Assembly (NCBI RefSeq): GCF_014763045.1 | Contig: NZ_JACTAG010000001.1 | Span: 434,001 to 498,000, forward strand | Origin: Sulfitobacter aestuariivivens | GTDB lineage: Bacteria > Pseudomonadota > Alphaproteobacteria > Rhodobacterales > Rhodobacteraceae | Direction of reading: 5' to 3' | Length of the DNA: 64,000 bases | Shown: positions 37,150 to 46,680 of the stretch, one piece after another | Layout of the letters: every line of letters begins with the position of its first letter | Position numbering within the stretch: the stretch's first letter is position 1 | Translations under genes and position numbers: made by a program | The notes under the pieces: generated by a model | The model's database searches: none | The model's input: the letters and a program-made list of their open reading frames with translations, nothing else | What the model was told of the DNA's origin: nothing

Positions 37150-37539
37150 ATGACATCATCATACACAGATCAAATCACAAGCTCTCTGGGGGGCGTTCGA
37201 TTCACGCTGAGAGCAGAAGGAATCGCGCTGGCAGCGATCTGTATCGCGGCCTATACGCAATTGGGAGGAAGTTGGGGCTTCTTTGCTCTCCTGATTCTTG
37301 CCCCAGACGTGTTTATGATCGGATACCTTCTAGGAAATCGTTTGGGCGCTTTGGTCTACAATATCGGACACAGCACTTTGATCCCTGCAGCGCTGGGAAT
37401 TCTTGGGTTCTCGATGGATGCGCAGGCGATGATCGGGCTGGCACTGATCTGGGGCGCGCACATCGGGATCGACCGGGCACTGGGCTATGGTCTGAAATAC
37501 GCCGCCGGGTTCAAGGAAACCCATCTGGAAAGGGTCTGA
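37150..37539 (+). CDS. DUF4260 membrane protein
   Basis: A 129-residue membrane protein with four hydrophobic segments (RAEGIALAAICIAAYTQL, FFALLILAPDVFMIGYLLG, LGALVYNIGHSTLIPAALGIL, MIGLALIWGAHIGIDRALGYGLKY). The NIGHS and HIGIDRALGYGLKY motifs match DUF4260 as I know it. AAGGAGG lies upstream of the ATG at 37150, a near-perfect ribosome site that fixes this start. The function is unknown. It is probably controlled by the divergent LysR regulator. Confidence 0.88.
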   Translation: MTSSYTDQITSSLGGVRFTLRAEGIALAAICIAAYTQLGGSWGFFALLILAPDVFMIGYLLGNRLGALVYNIGHSTLIPAALGILGFSMDAQAMIGLALIWGAHIGIDRALGYGLKYAAGFKETHLERV

Positions 37540-37584
37540 AGATCGCCCCTTTTCACCGCGCAGGTCCAGGCGTAAGGCTGGGCC

Positions 37585-38967
37585 ATGTTCAAGCAAATGT
37601 CATACGCAGGCCATGGCCGCGCCATCCTGACTTTGGGCCTGCCACTGATTGGCGGGCACCTGGGTCAGACGGCTATCGGAGTGACCGACACTGTGATGCT
37701 GGGCTGGTACTCGGTTGAGGCACTGGCAGCCGTCACCTTGGCAAGCAGCTATTTCTTCGTGATTTTCCTGTTTGGGTCCGGCTTTGCCATGGCGGTCATG
37801 CCGATGGTTGCGTCCTATGATGCGGAAGGGGATGAGACGTCAATCCGGCGCGCGACACGTATGGGGATGTGGCTGTCTCTGGGTTTCGCGGTGATCAGCC
37901 TTCCACTGATGATCTGGTCAGGGCCGATTCTGTTGCTAATGGGGCAGGGCGACAGCATTGCTGCAGACGCAGCGCGCTATCTGCGCATCGCGGCCTGGGG
38001 GATCGTGCCTGCGTTGATGGTCATGGTGTTGAAAAGTTATCTGGCGGCATTGGAGCGCACTCAGATTGTCTTTTGGATCACCGCTGGGGCAGCGATTTGC
38101 AACTTTTTGGCAAACTACGCGCTGATTTTTGGCAATTGGGGCGCGCCGGAGCTGGGACTGCAAGGTGCCGCGCTCGCGTCCGTTATTACCCAGCTTGTGT
38201 CGCTGATTTTTGTTGTGCTTTACCTCATTTTTGTTGTGCCACAGCATAGGCTTTTCAAACGGTTCTGGCGCAGTGACACAGCGATGCTGGTCGAGGTCTT
38301 TCGGCTGGGCTGGCCCATCGGCCTGACGATGCTGGCAGAGGTCGGCCTGTTTGCGGCATCAGCACTGATGATGGGCTGGCTGGGAACGATACCTCTTGCG
38401 GCACACGGCATCGCCGTGCAACTCGCCTCAATCACATTCATGGTGCACCTGGGGCTGAGCAATGTCGCCACGATCCGGGCTGGCAATGCCTATGGGCGGC
38501 GTGATGTTCCGCATCTGGCACGCGGGGCCGGAGTGACGTTAATGATGTCACTGGGGTTTGCGGTGCTGACGATTATTGCCTTTGTCACCTTCCCTGAACC
38601 CCTTATCTCGCTTTTCATGCAAACGGACGAACCTGCGCGGGCCGAAATCTTGGCAATCGGTGTCGGACTGCTGGTCGTGGCCGCCCTGTTCCAGCTGGTG
38701 GACGGTGCGCAGGCGATTGGATTGGGACTGTTGCGCGGGGTTCTGGACACCAAGGTGCCGATGGTATTGGCCGCGATCAGCTATTGGATCGTCGGCATTC
38801 CGTGTTCGTATCTGCTGGGCTTTACGCTGGGCTTTGGCGGCATCGGGGTCTGGATGGGTCTGGTGATCGGTCTTTGCCTTGCCGCAGTGCTGCTGAATGG
38901 ACGTTTCTGGGGAATAACCCTGAAGCGTTTGCGCAGCGGTGACTTGCAGATTGAAGCGCCCGGTTGA
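37585..38967 (+). CDS. MATE-family multidrug/cation antiporter
   Basis: A 460-residue transporter with twelve predicted helices in two homologous halves. The NorM-like opening HGRAILTLGLPLIGGHLGQTAIGVTDTVMLG and the first-half motif MVASYDAEGDETSIRRATRMG are typical of MATE proteins, as is the central ARAEILAIGVGLL block. It couples export of organic cations to Na+ or H+ entry in known members; substrates are not predictable. It starts 45 bases after the DUF4260 stop and may share that transcript. Confidence 0.92.
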   Translation: MFKQMSYAGHGRAILTLGLPLIGGHLGQTAIGVTDTVMLGWYSVEALAAVTLASSYFFVIFLFGSGFAMAVMPMVASYDAEGDETSIRRATRMGMWLSLGFAVISLPLMIWSGPILLLMGQGDSIAADAARYLRIAAWGIVPALMVMVLKSYLAALERTQIVFWITAGAAICNFLANYALIFGNWGAPELGLQGAALASVITQLVSLIFVVLYLIFVVPQHRLFKRFWRSDTAMLVEVFRLGWPIGLTMLAEVGLFAASALMMGWLGTIPLAAHGIAVQLASITFMVHLGLSNVATIRAGNAYGRRDVPHLARGAGVTLMMSLGFAVLTIIAFVTFPEPLISLFMQTDEPARAEILAIGVGLLVVAALFQLVDGAQAIGLGLLRGVLDTKVPMVLAAISYWIVGIPCSYLLGFTLGFGGIGVWMGLVIGLCLAAVLLNGRFWGITLKRLRSGDLQIEAPG

Positions 38968-39052
38968 ATAGAACTGGCGTGACACGCGACTATTCCTCGT
39001 CATTTCGCGGTTTCGCAAACAAGAAAGCCCACGAATGCAATGAAAAGCAGCG

Positions 39053-39454
39053 CTACTTTTTCACCAACCGATCCGCCTTTTTGCGAACCAGCGTGCTGCG
39101 CAGATCGTGCATGGCCAGCAGCAAGTGATCTGTCACAGCCTCAAGCTGCGTTTCGGTAGCCTTTGATTGCACCCATTGGGTCGTGAGGTTCAAGTGATCT
39201 ATTGACCGAAAGATATCGTCCAGGTCGCGCTGTGCCAGCAACTTCTGGCGCGCGTCGATCCAGTCACGGATTGCGGTTTCGTCCGCAGGGCTAAGCGTGC
39301 GATCACCTTGCGGTTTGATGTCACCTTTGCGGATGTTTACAACCGCAATCTGATCCATCTCGATCCGGCGTTGTCGGTTCTCGGTGTCTACACGGAACAC
39401 AGCCGCCCCGTTTTCGCGCACACGGAAATAGTACTCAGGCAAGGCATCTGTCAT
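39053..39454 (-). CDS. Conserved hypothetical protein
   Basis: A 133-residue soluble protein with no recognised domain. The N-terminal part is strand-like (PEYYFRVRENGAAVFRVDTENRQRRIEMDQIAVVNIRKGDIK). The C-terminal part is helical (ETAIRDWIDARQKLLAQRDLDDIFRSIDHLNLTTQWVQSKA) and ends in a basic tail. Its start overlaps the stop of the VOC gene by four bases (ATGA), so the two are coupled. The helix content suggests protein interaction; function is unknown. Confidence 0.75.
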   Translation of the reverse strand: MTDALPEYYFRVRENGAAVFRVDTENRQRRIEMDQIAVVNIRKGDIKPQGDRTLSPADETAIRDWIDARQKLLAQRDLDDIFRSIDHLNLTTQWVQSKATETQLEAVTDHLLLAMHDLRSTLVRKKADRLVKK

Positions 39455-39819
39455 TGCAGGCTCCCGTTCTCGATGCAGCGTAGCAGACTGCCATCGCAGT
39501 CAATGAGGGTAAAAAACCGGACCGGCCCGCCGTCTTCGATGATCCGCTGGTCGCGCGACCGTCCCATCGGATCATCTGGCAGGTTCAGGGCCTGCCAGAC
39601 GGTCTGCAGGGCCGTGATGTCATCGACACGGATGCACGCAGAATGCCAACTTTCAAATGGGTCGAGCTTGGGGTGTGCAAAGAATTCAATCTCAAGCTTT
39701 TTGCGCCGCAGGATCAGCCATCCCTCGTCCCGGTACTGCGTGGCAAATCCCAGCTGCCCGTAAAAGGCGACCGTCGTATCGAAATTGCGGCTGGGCAGGT
39801 TTGCGGTGATCCGGTCCAT
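39451..39819 (-). CDS. VOC-family protein, bleomycin-resistance type
   Basis: A 122-residue single VOC module pair: MDRITANLPSRNFDTTVAFYGQLGF opens the fold and GPVRFFTLIDCDGSLLRCIEN closes it. The length and the FFAHP segment fit the bleomycin-binding (BLMA/Ble-like) subgroup, but a DExx or His/Glu metal set is not obvious, so resistance activity is not assigned. It is coupled by ATGA to the following hypothetical gene and stands 11 bases after the aminotransferase stop. Confidence 0.82.
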   Translation of the reverse strand: MDRITANLPSRNFDTTVAFYGQLGFATQYRDEGWLILRRKKLEIEFFAHPKLDPFESWHSACIRVDDITALQTVWQALNLPDDPMGRSRDQRIIEDGGPVRFFTLIDCDGSLLRCIENGSLQ

Positions 39820-39829
39820 GCCTGTCCCT

Positions 39830-41065
<1,236 letters not shown>

Positions 41066-41125
41066 TCATAGGGGTCCCCCCAACAGCGATCAAGCACGAT
41101 TGGCGCAAACGAGGAGAGCGATAAT

Positions 41126-41518
41126 ATGATGGATGATATGGATTGGTACGGGCCCGATGCCGCAACCTTCGGTGACCGTGTCGCGGCAGCGCGTGAACAA
41201 GCGAACATGACGCAGGAAGCGCTGGCAAAGCGGCTGGGCATCAAAGTGAGCACGTTGCGCGGTTGGGAAGACGACCACTCTGAACCCCGCGCCAACAGGC
41301 TTTCGATGCTTGCCGGGGTGCTGAATGTCTCGATGATGTGGCTGATCAACGGTGAGGGCGAGGGTATCAGTGGCCCGGATGAAGTGATTGATGGTGATCT
41401 CAGCGACGTTCTGGCGGAAATGCGTGCCTTGCGCAGTGATATGCTGAAGAAGGCAGAGGCAATGGGCCGTCTGGAAAAACAGATGCGCCGCCTGCTTGCC
41501 AAGCCGGTCGATGCCTGA
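41126..41518 (+). CDS. XRE-family helix-turn-helix regulator
   Basis: A 130-residue protein. The helix-turn-helix spans about residues 15-70 (FGDRVAAAREQANMTQEALAKRLGIKVSTLRGWEDDHSEPRANRLSML). The C-terminal half (DLSDVLAEMRALRSDMLKKAEAMGRLEKQMRRLL) looks like a coiled coil. GAGGAG lies nine bases before the ATG. It overlaps sdhE by eight bases, so this regulator and the flavinylation factor share an operon; its targets are unknown. Confidence 0.88.
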   Translation: MMDDMDWYGPDAATFGDRVAAAREQANMTQEALAKRLGIKVSTLRGWEDDHSEPRANRLSMLAGVLNVSMMWLINGEGEGISGPDEVIDGDLSDVLAEMRALRSDMLKKAEAMGRLEKQMRRLLAKPVDA

Positions 41519-41768
41519 AACCACCGAACACCGGATCAAGCGGCTGCAGATGCGTTCCATGCGCCGCGGGATCAAGGAAATGGACCTCATCCTGTCGTCC
41601 TTTGCAGCGGCACATCTTCCGCAGCTGAGCGAGGCCGATCTTGTTCTGTACGACCAATTGCTTAATGAGAACGATCACGATATTTATCAATGGGTTACAA
41701 GACAGGTTGATGCGCCTGACCGATACCGCTTGTTGGTAGCGGCAATTCAGAACCATATGGACGCGTAA
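41511..41768 (+). CDS. sdhE: Succinate dehydrogenase flavinylation factor SdhE
   Basis: An 85-residue protein of the Sdh5/SdhE (DUF339) family. The RGxxE-like signature appears as MRRGIKEMDLILSSFA (RG followed by Glu), with the C-terminal DLVLYDQLLNENDHDIYQWV pattern. Known SdhE attaches FAD covalently to SdhA and FrdA. The ATG at 41511 is inside the end of the XRE gene, an eight-base overlap that suggests coupled translation. Confidence 0.92.
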   Translation: MPETTEHRIKRLQMRSMRRGIKEMDLILSSFAAAHLPQLSEADLVLYDQLLNENDHDIYQWVTRQVDAPDRYRLLVAAIQNHMDA

Positions 41769-42177
41769 CCGGCATTCCGGACCTGCTTTCGGACGTCGGG
41801 ATGATCAAACTCAACGAGAACCCGGATCAGGGTTTCTGCGTCGAGCCTGACGGTTTCCAGCAGTCTACGTCTTAGGTGACTTTCCTTATAAACGCGCCGC
41901 CTTTGATGGCGATCGCGACCGTTAAGCGCGTAGGCGCGCCAACATCTGCGGCGCTCGCATCAAAGGTCTCACAATGCGATAATTTCGCAAGCAGATGCCG
42001 CCAGATCGAATCGTTTCATGAGCGAAAAGATACGATCAGGTGTCAGCTACGAAAAGCCTTTCCACCCGTCAGCAGCGCCAGTGAGAGCATCAGCGGATAT
42101 CACTCCTTTCCGCGTTTAACGAAATATTCTGTTTTATTCATCAGTTTCCGAACAGCAGAACCGATCGGAGTATGAAG
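41769..42177. other. Intergenic region with only weak coding signals
   Basis: About 410 bp between sdhE and the MarR-type gene. On the minus strand an uninterrupted frame from about 41945 to 41751 reads like a helical protein (LLETVRLDAETLIRVLVEF) but has no ATG, GTG or TTG in a sensible place and runs into the sdhE 3' end. The last ~80 bases are AT-rich and probably hold the MarR-gene promoter. Confidence 0.4.
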
Positions 42178-42705
42178 ATGAACATTCAAGAACAGCCCAT
42201 TGCTGACCACCCATCCGCCAATGGCGCGATCGTCGCGCGAGATCAAAGTTTCATGACCGGCTATCTGGAGGCGCTGTCGCTGGTGGAACGGTTGCACAGG
42301 TTGCTTCTGGACGTGATCAAGGACGAATTCGAACGTGTCGGTGTACTTGAAATCAACGCGGTGCAGGCGCTGCTCTTGTTCAACATCGGTGACAATGAAG
42401 TAACTGCGGGTGAGTTGAAAAGCCGTGGCTATTACCAGGGATCAAATGTCAGCTACAATCTGAAAAAGCTGGTGGAAATGGGTTATATGCACCACCAAAG
42501 ATGCGAGATCGACCGCCGCTCGGTGCGGGTACGTTTGACGCAGAAGGGCCGCGAGATCCGAGATGTGGTTGCGGGGTTGTTTGAGCGTCATGCTGATGGT
42601 TTGGAACACAAAGGGGTGCTTGGCCCTGAAGGTATCTCTGACATCACCGGATCGCTAAAGCGGATGGAACGCTACTGGTCCGATCAGATCCGCTATATCT
42701 ATTAG
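42178..42705 (+). CDS. ldtR: MarR-family regulator, LdtR type
   Basis: A 175-residue winged-helix protein. The DNA-binding part contains INAVQALLLFNIGDNEVTAGELKSRGYYQGSNVSYNLKKLVEMGYM and the wing (QRCEIDRRSVRVRLTQKG). This sequence pattern resembles LdtR, which controls L,D-transpeptidase and osmotic-stress genes in Rhizobiales; that assignment is by family resemblance. CGGAG stands seven bases before the ATG at 42178; an ATG at 42172 is too close. No target gene lies in the window. Confidence 0.85.
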   Translation: MNIQEQPIADHPSANGAIVARDQSFMTGYLEALSLVERLHRLLLDVIKDEFERVGVLEINAVQALLLFNIGDNEVTAGELKSRGYYQGSNVSYNLKKLVEMGYMHHQRCEIDRRSVRVRLTQKGREIRDVVAGLFERHADGLEHKGVLGPEGISDITGSLKRMERYWSDQIRYIY

Positions 42706-42810
42706 TGGGTGCTTTGGCATCTGCGGACGCAATGCAGCGCAACGTATCGAAAGAAAACAGTCAACACTGCGTATCGCACACAGTTGCTTCTGGAAGGGCG
42801 TTAAATGCGT

Positions 42811-43260
42811 TCAATCCAGCGCATCCCAAAATTTTTGCGCCTTGGCGATCATGGCCTCTGGGCCCTTGTCAAAGTGCTTTCCCCCAATGGGTCGTGCAAA
42901 CAGATAAAGCTTGTCCTTGTGGATGCGCCAGACCTCCGGATCGCCATCAACAACCTTGCCCAGCGACATCGCGCGGGTGCAGAAAGCGCCAAAACCTGGT
43001 GCATAGGCGTCCGGATCTGCACGGAAAATCTCGGCGTCCTGGGCCGTTGCGAAATGCCAGGGGACACCGCGCCATTGCACGACAAATGCCTCACTGCCTG
43101 GACGTGCAGATTGGGTGATCCAATACGCATGGGTATCATAGCCTTGCATCGCGATGCCGTTGCGACCCACCGAGACGCGGTCGGACGCTGCCCGGGCCAA
43201 ATGGGCAAAAGGCAATGTCATCATGGCCGTCAAGACAGTGCGGCGGGTCAAAGTAGTCAT
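42811..43260 (-). CDS. YHS-domain protein, exported
   Basis: A 149-residue protein. The N-terminus TTLTRRTVLTAMMTLPFAHLARAA has two arginines before a hydrophobic run and could be a weak Tat or a Sec signal. The mature part is a YHS-domain-like fold: GIAMQGYDTHAYW, VVQWRGVPWHFATAQDAEIFRADPDAYAP. YHS domains can bind metal, but the usual Cys/His set is only partly present. GGAG lies eight bases before the ATG at 43260. The function is unknown. Confidence 0.85.
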   Translation of the reverse strand: MTTLTRRTVLTAMMTLPFAHLARAASDRVSVGRNGIAMQGYDTHAYWITQSARPGSEAFVVQWRGVPWHFATAQDAEIFRADPDAYAPGFGAFCTRAMSLGKVVDGDPEVWRIHKDKLYLFARPIGGKHFDKGPEAMIAKAQKFWDALD

Positions 43261-43339
43261 CTGAAATTCTCCAAACATCAATTTGCCCTACTTTATCAGA
43301 GGGGTCGGGATCAGAAGATGCACATTCGCGTGACGCAGA

Positions 43340-44047
43340 TCACAGTCGCGATAACACGAGCCCTTCCAATTCGCGCAAGAGCTTTTGCTTCATGGCCCGC
43401 GCATAATCCGCGAATCCGATCGCTGTCAGAACAAATGCGTCGGCCCCCAGTATCACTTCTGCATTGAAGTACGAAGAAAGCTCCCCAATCTCAGCCTGCC
43501 GCACATCGCCGGTGTTGGGATTATCAGCGCCGATAACCAGGGCATTTATCGTAATGTCCCTGTCTTCAAGCATTGGTTTGACCTCGCGCGGGCGCGGCCC
43601 GAGGTTCGATTTTCCATCACCGGAAATGTCCAAAGTCATTTTCCAGCAATCGGACTGCTGGTCCAGATAATGCGCACCCAACGTCATTGCTGTACCCAAT
43701 GCGGTGCCGGGTGTCGCAGGCCGCCGCGCAGTCTGGCGCAGCGTATCGATGACAATGTCTATGGCGGCCTGATCGGCGATCACTGTCCAAGGCACAAGCA
43801 CGGCTTGATCAGCTGGACCGCTCCATTCAAAAATCATCAGCCGCACAGGCGCGCCGGGCATCGCCAAGAGCTTTTCGCGCACCTCAGGCGCATCAAGCGC
43901 CTGCGCGACGCCCCCCAGTTGAAGCCGGTACTCGCGCGCGTCGACCGAACCCGAAACATCCAGCGCAAGGGCCAGCGCCTGGCGACAATTGGCATGTGCC
44001 GCACCGGACAACACGATCAATGCCATAACGAGTGCTGCACGGATCAT
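43340..44047 (-). CDS. DUF1194 von Willebrand A-like exported protein (copy 1)
   Basis: A 235-residue protein with a signal peptide (MIRAALVMALIVLSGAAHA) and one vWA-like DUF1194 domain. The MIDAS motif DVSGSVD is intact (residues ~30-36), with the metal-site Thr/Asp regions in PATPGTALGTAM and LDISGDGKSN. Such domains bind a divalent ion and mediate protein contacts in the periplasm. It overlaps the upstream paralogue by four bases (ATGA). The pair probably works as a unit; the role is unknown. Confidence 0.88.
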   Translation of the reverse strand: MIRAALVMALIVLSGAAHANCRQALALALDVSGSVDAREYRLQLGGVAQALDAPEVREKLLAMPGAPVRLMIFEWSGPADQAVLVPWTVIADQAAIDIVIDTLRQTARRPATPGTALGTAMTLGAHYLDQQSDCWKMTLDISGDGKSNLGPRPREVKPMLEDRDITINALVIGADNPNTGDVRQAEIGELSSYFNAEVILGADAFVLTAIGFADYARAMKQKLLRELEGLVLSRL

Positions 44048-44757
44048 CCGGCGCTGCCCGTCTCAACCGGCAACGCGCCTATGGCAGGGGGTGTCAACTC
44101 GCGCTCCAGCTTGCGGCGCATGGCATCCTCATAGTCCTCAAAACCTTCTGCAATGACCAAGAACGCGCCGGGCCCATGCAGCACCTCTCCGCGATAATAG
44201 GCGATCAGTCCGACCTCGCTTTGGGATCCGGCTTCATTCACCACCAAACCGTTGACAGTGACATCGGCAAAGGCAAATTCGCGATAGGCGGCCGCTGGCC
44301 CAAACCCATCATTGTTCTGCCCGTCCCCGGCCACATCGAGCGTTTGACGCAGGCAAGGTGGTGCTTTTCGGAAAAGATTAGCCCCGAAGCCAAGTGAATG
44401 ACCCATCGCTGTGGGGAAATCACTATGGCTGCGCTTGCTGGCAGCGATGACTTCGGCTGCCTTAATCAAGGCGGCCCGCCCATCAATCAATGTCCAGTCA
44501 AGCAGGACAGACTGATTGTAGCGTCCTGACCATTCATACACTGCAAGTGCAACAGGCTGGTCTGCGGCAAAAAAGGCTGCCTCGACTTCCGGGGCAATCA
44601 GTGCAGACACCAGTCCGCCCCGTTGAAGCTGGTCTTCGGCAGCATCGACCGAACTGGAAACATCCAGCGCCAGCAGCAGAGCGAGGCGGCACTCAGCCGC
44701 CTGTGCCGATGCGCCCGCCCAGAACAGCGCGCTGATCGCTAGCCAGCGCTTTACCAA
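44044..44757 (-). CDS. DUF1194 von Willebrand A-like exported protein (copy 2)
   Basis: A 237-residue paralogue of the neighbour, with MIDAS motif DVSSSVD and LDVAGDGQNND, and a signal peptide beginning VKRWLAISALFWAGASAQA. No ATG is available upstream of the signal. The best start is TTG at 44757, which overlaps the stop of the glyoxalase gene (TTGGTAA); a TTG at 44784 is possible. The rare start and overlap suggest low, coupled translation. Confidence 0.82.
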   Translation of the reverse strand: MVKRWLAISALFWAGASAQAAECRLALLLALDVSSSVDAAEDQLQRGGLVSALIAPEVEAAFFAADQPVALAVYEWSGRYNQSVLLDWTLIDGRAALIKAAEVIAASKRSHSDFPTAMGHSLGFGANLFRKAPPCLRQTLDVAGDGQNNDGFGPAAAYREFAFADVTVNGLVVNEAGSQSEVGLIAYYRGEVLHGPGAFLVIAEGFEDYEDAMRRKLERELTPPAIGALPVETGSAG

Positions 44758-45185
44758 TGGCCTGTGTTTTCCATGCTGGACCAAGGCTCAGCTGGTTCAA
44801 GCGCATCTCCCTCTTGCAACAATTCCACAGAAATGTTGTCCGGGCTGCGCACGAATGCCATCCGTCCGTCGCGGGGCGGGCGGTTGATGACCACGCCGTT
44901 ATTTCTAAGGTGGCGACAGGTATCATAGATGTTTTCAACGGTGTAGGCGAGGTGGCCGAAATGGCGGCTGTCACTGGGCAGGTCGTCGTCGCCGTCCCAG
45001 TTGTAGGTCAGTTCAATGTCGGCGTGACCATCATCCATGCCGGGCGGGCACAGAAACACCAATGTGAAGCGCCCGTTCTCATGTTCGACGCGGCGCCGTT
45101 CGACCAAACCCAAAAGTTCGTAAAAGGCGATGGATTTTTCCAAATCCAGCACACGAACCATAGTGTGGAGATATTTGATGGGCAT
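44751..45185 (-). CDS. gloA: Glyoxalase I (lactoylglutathione lyase)
   Basis: A 144-residue VOC enzyme with the full metal set of GloA: His7 (KYLHTMVRV), a Glu in ADIELTYNW, a His in FGHLAYTVENI and a Glu in SVELLQEG. Known GloA isomerises the methylglyoxal-glutathione hemithioacetal to lactoylglutathione. GFTLVFLCPPG-type segments and the overall length fit. It overlaps the DUF1194 gene at its 3' end. It is the one VOC protein in the window whose function is well supported. Confidence 0.92.
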   Translation of the reverse strand: MPIKYLHTMVRVLDLEKSIAFYELLGLVERRRVEHENGRFTLVFLCPPGMDDGHADIELTYNWDGDDDLPSDSRHFGHLAYTVENIYDTCRHLRNNGVVINRPPRDGRMAFVRSPDNISVELLQEGDALEPAEPWSSMENTGHW

Positions 45186-45250
45186 CTGCTATCCTTTGTT
45201 GTGCTTTTGACGGCAAAGGTAGCATGCGCGCACAAAGACTCCACCCGCTC

Positions 45251-46669
45251 TCAGAATTTTGACTGAATGCCGAAAGAGACCGAGACCTCGCGCGTGTCAA
45301 AGCGGCTTACGTTGGAAAACTTGCGTCCTGCGGCAATCCGCAAGGTCGGGGCAAAACCTGCGTAGTCGACATCGGGAAAGAACAGGTTGAGATTGGCATA
45401 GATCGATTTATCCTGCCGCCCCCCCGGCACTGCAAAAACAACGACATAGTCAGGATAGTCAGAATAGCCTGCAACCAGGCCCGCAGAAACTTTGACTGGT
45501 CCCATCTGCTGTCCAAAGCTGTAGCTCGTACTCAGCGTGGCTGATCGGGTCCGGGCATTTACGAAATCGCTTTCTGTGTGCCGAAGGTTCAGCGCAAAGG
45601 ACATACTGTCGCCATTGCCGCGTGCCTGTGAGACCCCCGCCACGAACGCCAGCGATGTGCTGTCGAACGGCGCATCGCGCGCTGACTGCCGCTGCTCTGC
45701 CGCAGCATCAAGCCGAAACTTGGTTGCTTTGCTCAAAGCCCAGTCGCGCCCCGCCTCAAGCCGAGCGAAATCGTAACTTCGCTCACCTCCAAACCAGAAC
45801 TGCCCAAATGCGCCTGTAATGTAGGCCTGATTGCCGGTCTGCCCCAGCAGGAAGTCGTGCCTCAGGCTTGCTTCGCCATAGGTTGTACCGAGATCGCTGT
45901 TGCGCACGGAAGGGGCCAGAGCTTGGGCATTGCTGTCCAGCGCCACGCGCTTGACGAAAAGGCGCCCGCCGATGGTCGTTCGGCTGGTCGCATTACCTTG
46001 CAAGCGGTACCCCAGAGAGGCATCCATGGTGGCGACAGTGCCGGACAAGGCAAGCGCGCTGCCACTGAGTGTGCCGGTAAAGGGCAGCCCGTCGATGATT
46101 TGAACCGTGGTGTCGGACCCGTTGTTGACATTGTTGGACGGGCGCAGCCCGCCACGAAGCGAAAATGACACCGGATTTTGTGCGCGCACCGTGCCATAGT
46201 CGCGGCCCAACCGCGCCTCTATCTCCTTGTTAGGCGCATGCTGCACGGCCCGGCGCAGCCAGAGCTGTGTCAGCGTGGGGCGCTGCTCTGCATAGGATAG
46301 TCGGGCCGCCAGCTCAGCCGCCTCAAACCGATTGAGAGTGGTATTCGCGTACCGATACGATTTGGCTGCCGACTTTCGTGCCGCGCGGGGCTGGCCCAAA
46401 AGGGCTTGCGCGTTCGCCCTCGTGAAGTAGGCAAAGGAGGACGTGGGATCGGCCTTCAGCAACCCTTGTGCCAGCGTGTAAGCCAGTTCGGGCCGCCCCG
46501 CCTGCAAAGCCTGCACGGCCACCTGCCGAACCTGCGGCAGGGTCAGTTCGATCCCGGGCGTCGTTGCCGGCGGGGGCACCGATTGTGCCAACGCGGCTGT
46601 GGGAAGAAGACAGAAAAACGCAAGGGCCGCAGGGGCCCTTGCTATCATATTCCATCTGGAAAGCGCCAC
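45251..46669 (-). CDS. Slam-type surface lipoprotein assembly modifier (DUF560), type XI translocator
   Basis: A 472-residue outer-membrane protein. A signal peptide (to A-L-A-Q near residue 28) is followed by TPR-like helices (residues ~40-145, e.g. PELAYTLAQGLLKADP, FAYFTRANAQALLGQ). From about residue 165 alternating strands form a barrel ending in Phe (VSVSFGIQSKF), as in outer-membrane proteins. This layout is that of Slam/DUF560 proteins, which move specific lipoproteins or soluble partners to the cell surface. GTG start: GGGGG precedes it and overlaps the stop of the upstream TbpB-like lipoprotein gene, the likely client. Confidence 0.85.
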   Translation of the reverse strand: MALSRWNMIARAPAALAFFCLLPTAALAQSVPPPATTPGIELTLPQVRQVAVQALQAGRPELAYTLAQGLLKADPTSSFAYFTRANAQALLGQPRAARKSAAKSYRYANTTLNRFEAAELAARLSYAEQRPTLTQLWLRRAVQHAPNKEIEARLGRDYGTVRAQNPVSFSLRGGLRPSNNVNNGSDTTVQIIDGLPFTGTLSGSALALSGTVATMDASLGYRLQGNATSRTTIGGRLFVKRVALDSNAQALAPSVRNSDLGTTYGEASLRHDFLLGQTGNQAYITGAFGQFWFGGERSYDFARLEAGRDWALSKATKFRLDAAAEQRQSARDAPFDSTSLAFVAGVSQARGNGDSMSFALNLRHTESDFVNARTRSATLSTSYSFGQQMGPVKVSAGLVAGYSDYPDYVVVFAVPGGRQDKSIYANLNLFFPDVDYAGFAPTLRIAAGRKFSNVSRFDTREVSVSFGIQSKF

Positions 46670-46680
46670 GCGCCCGCCCC

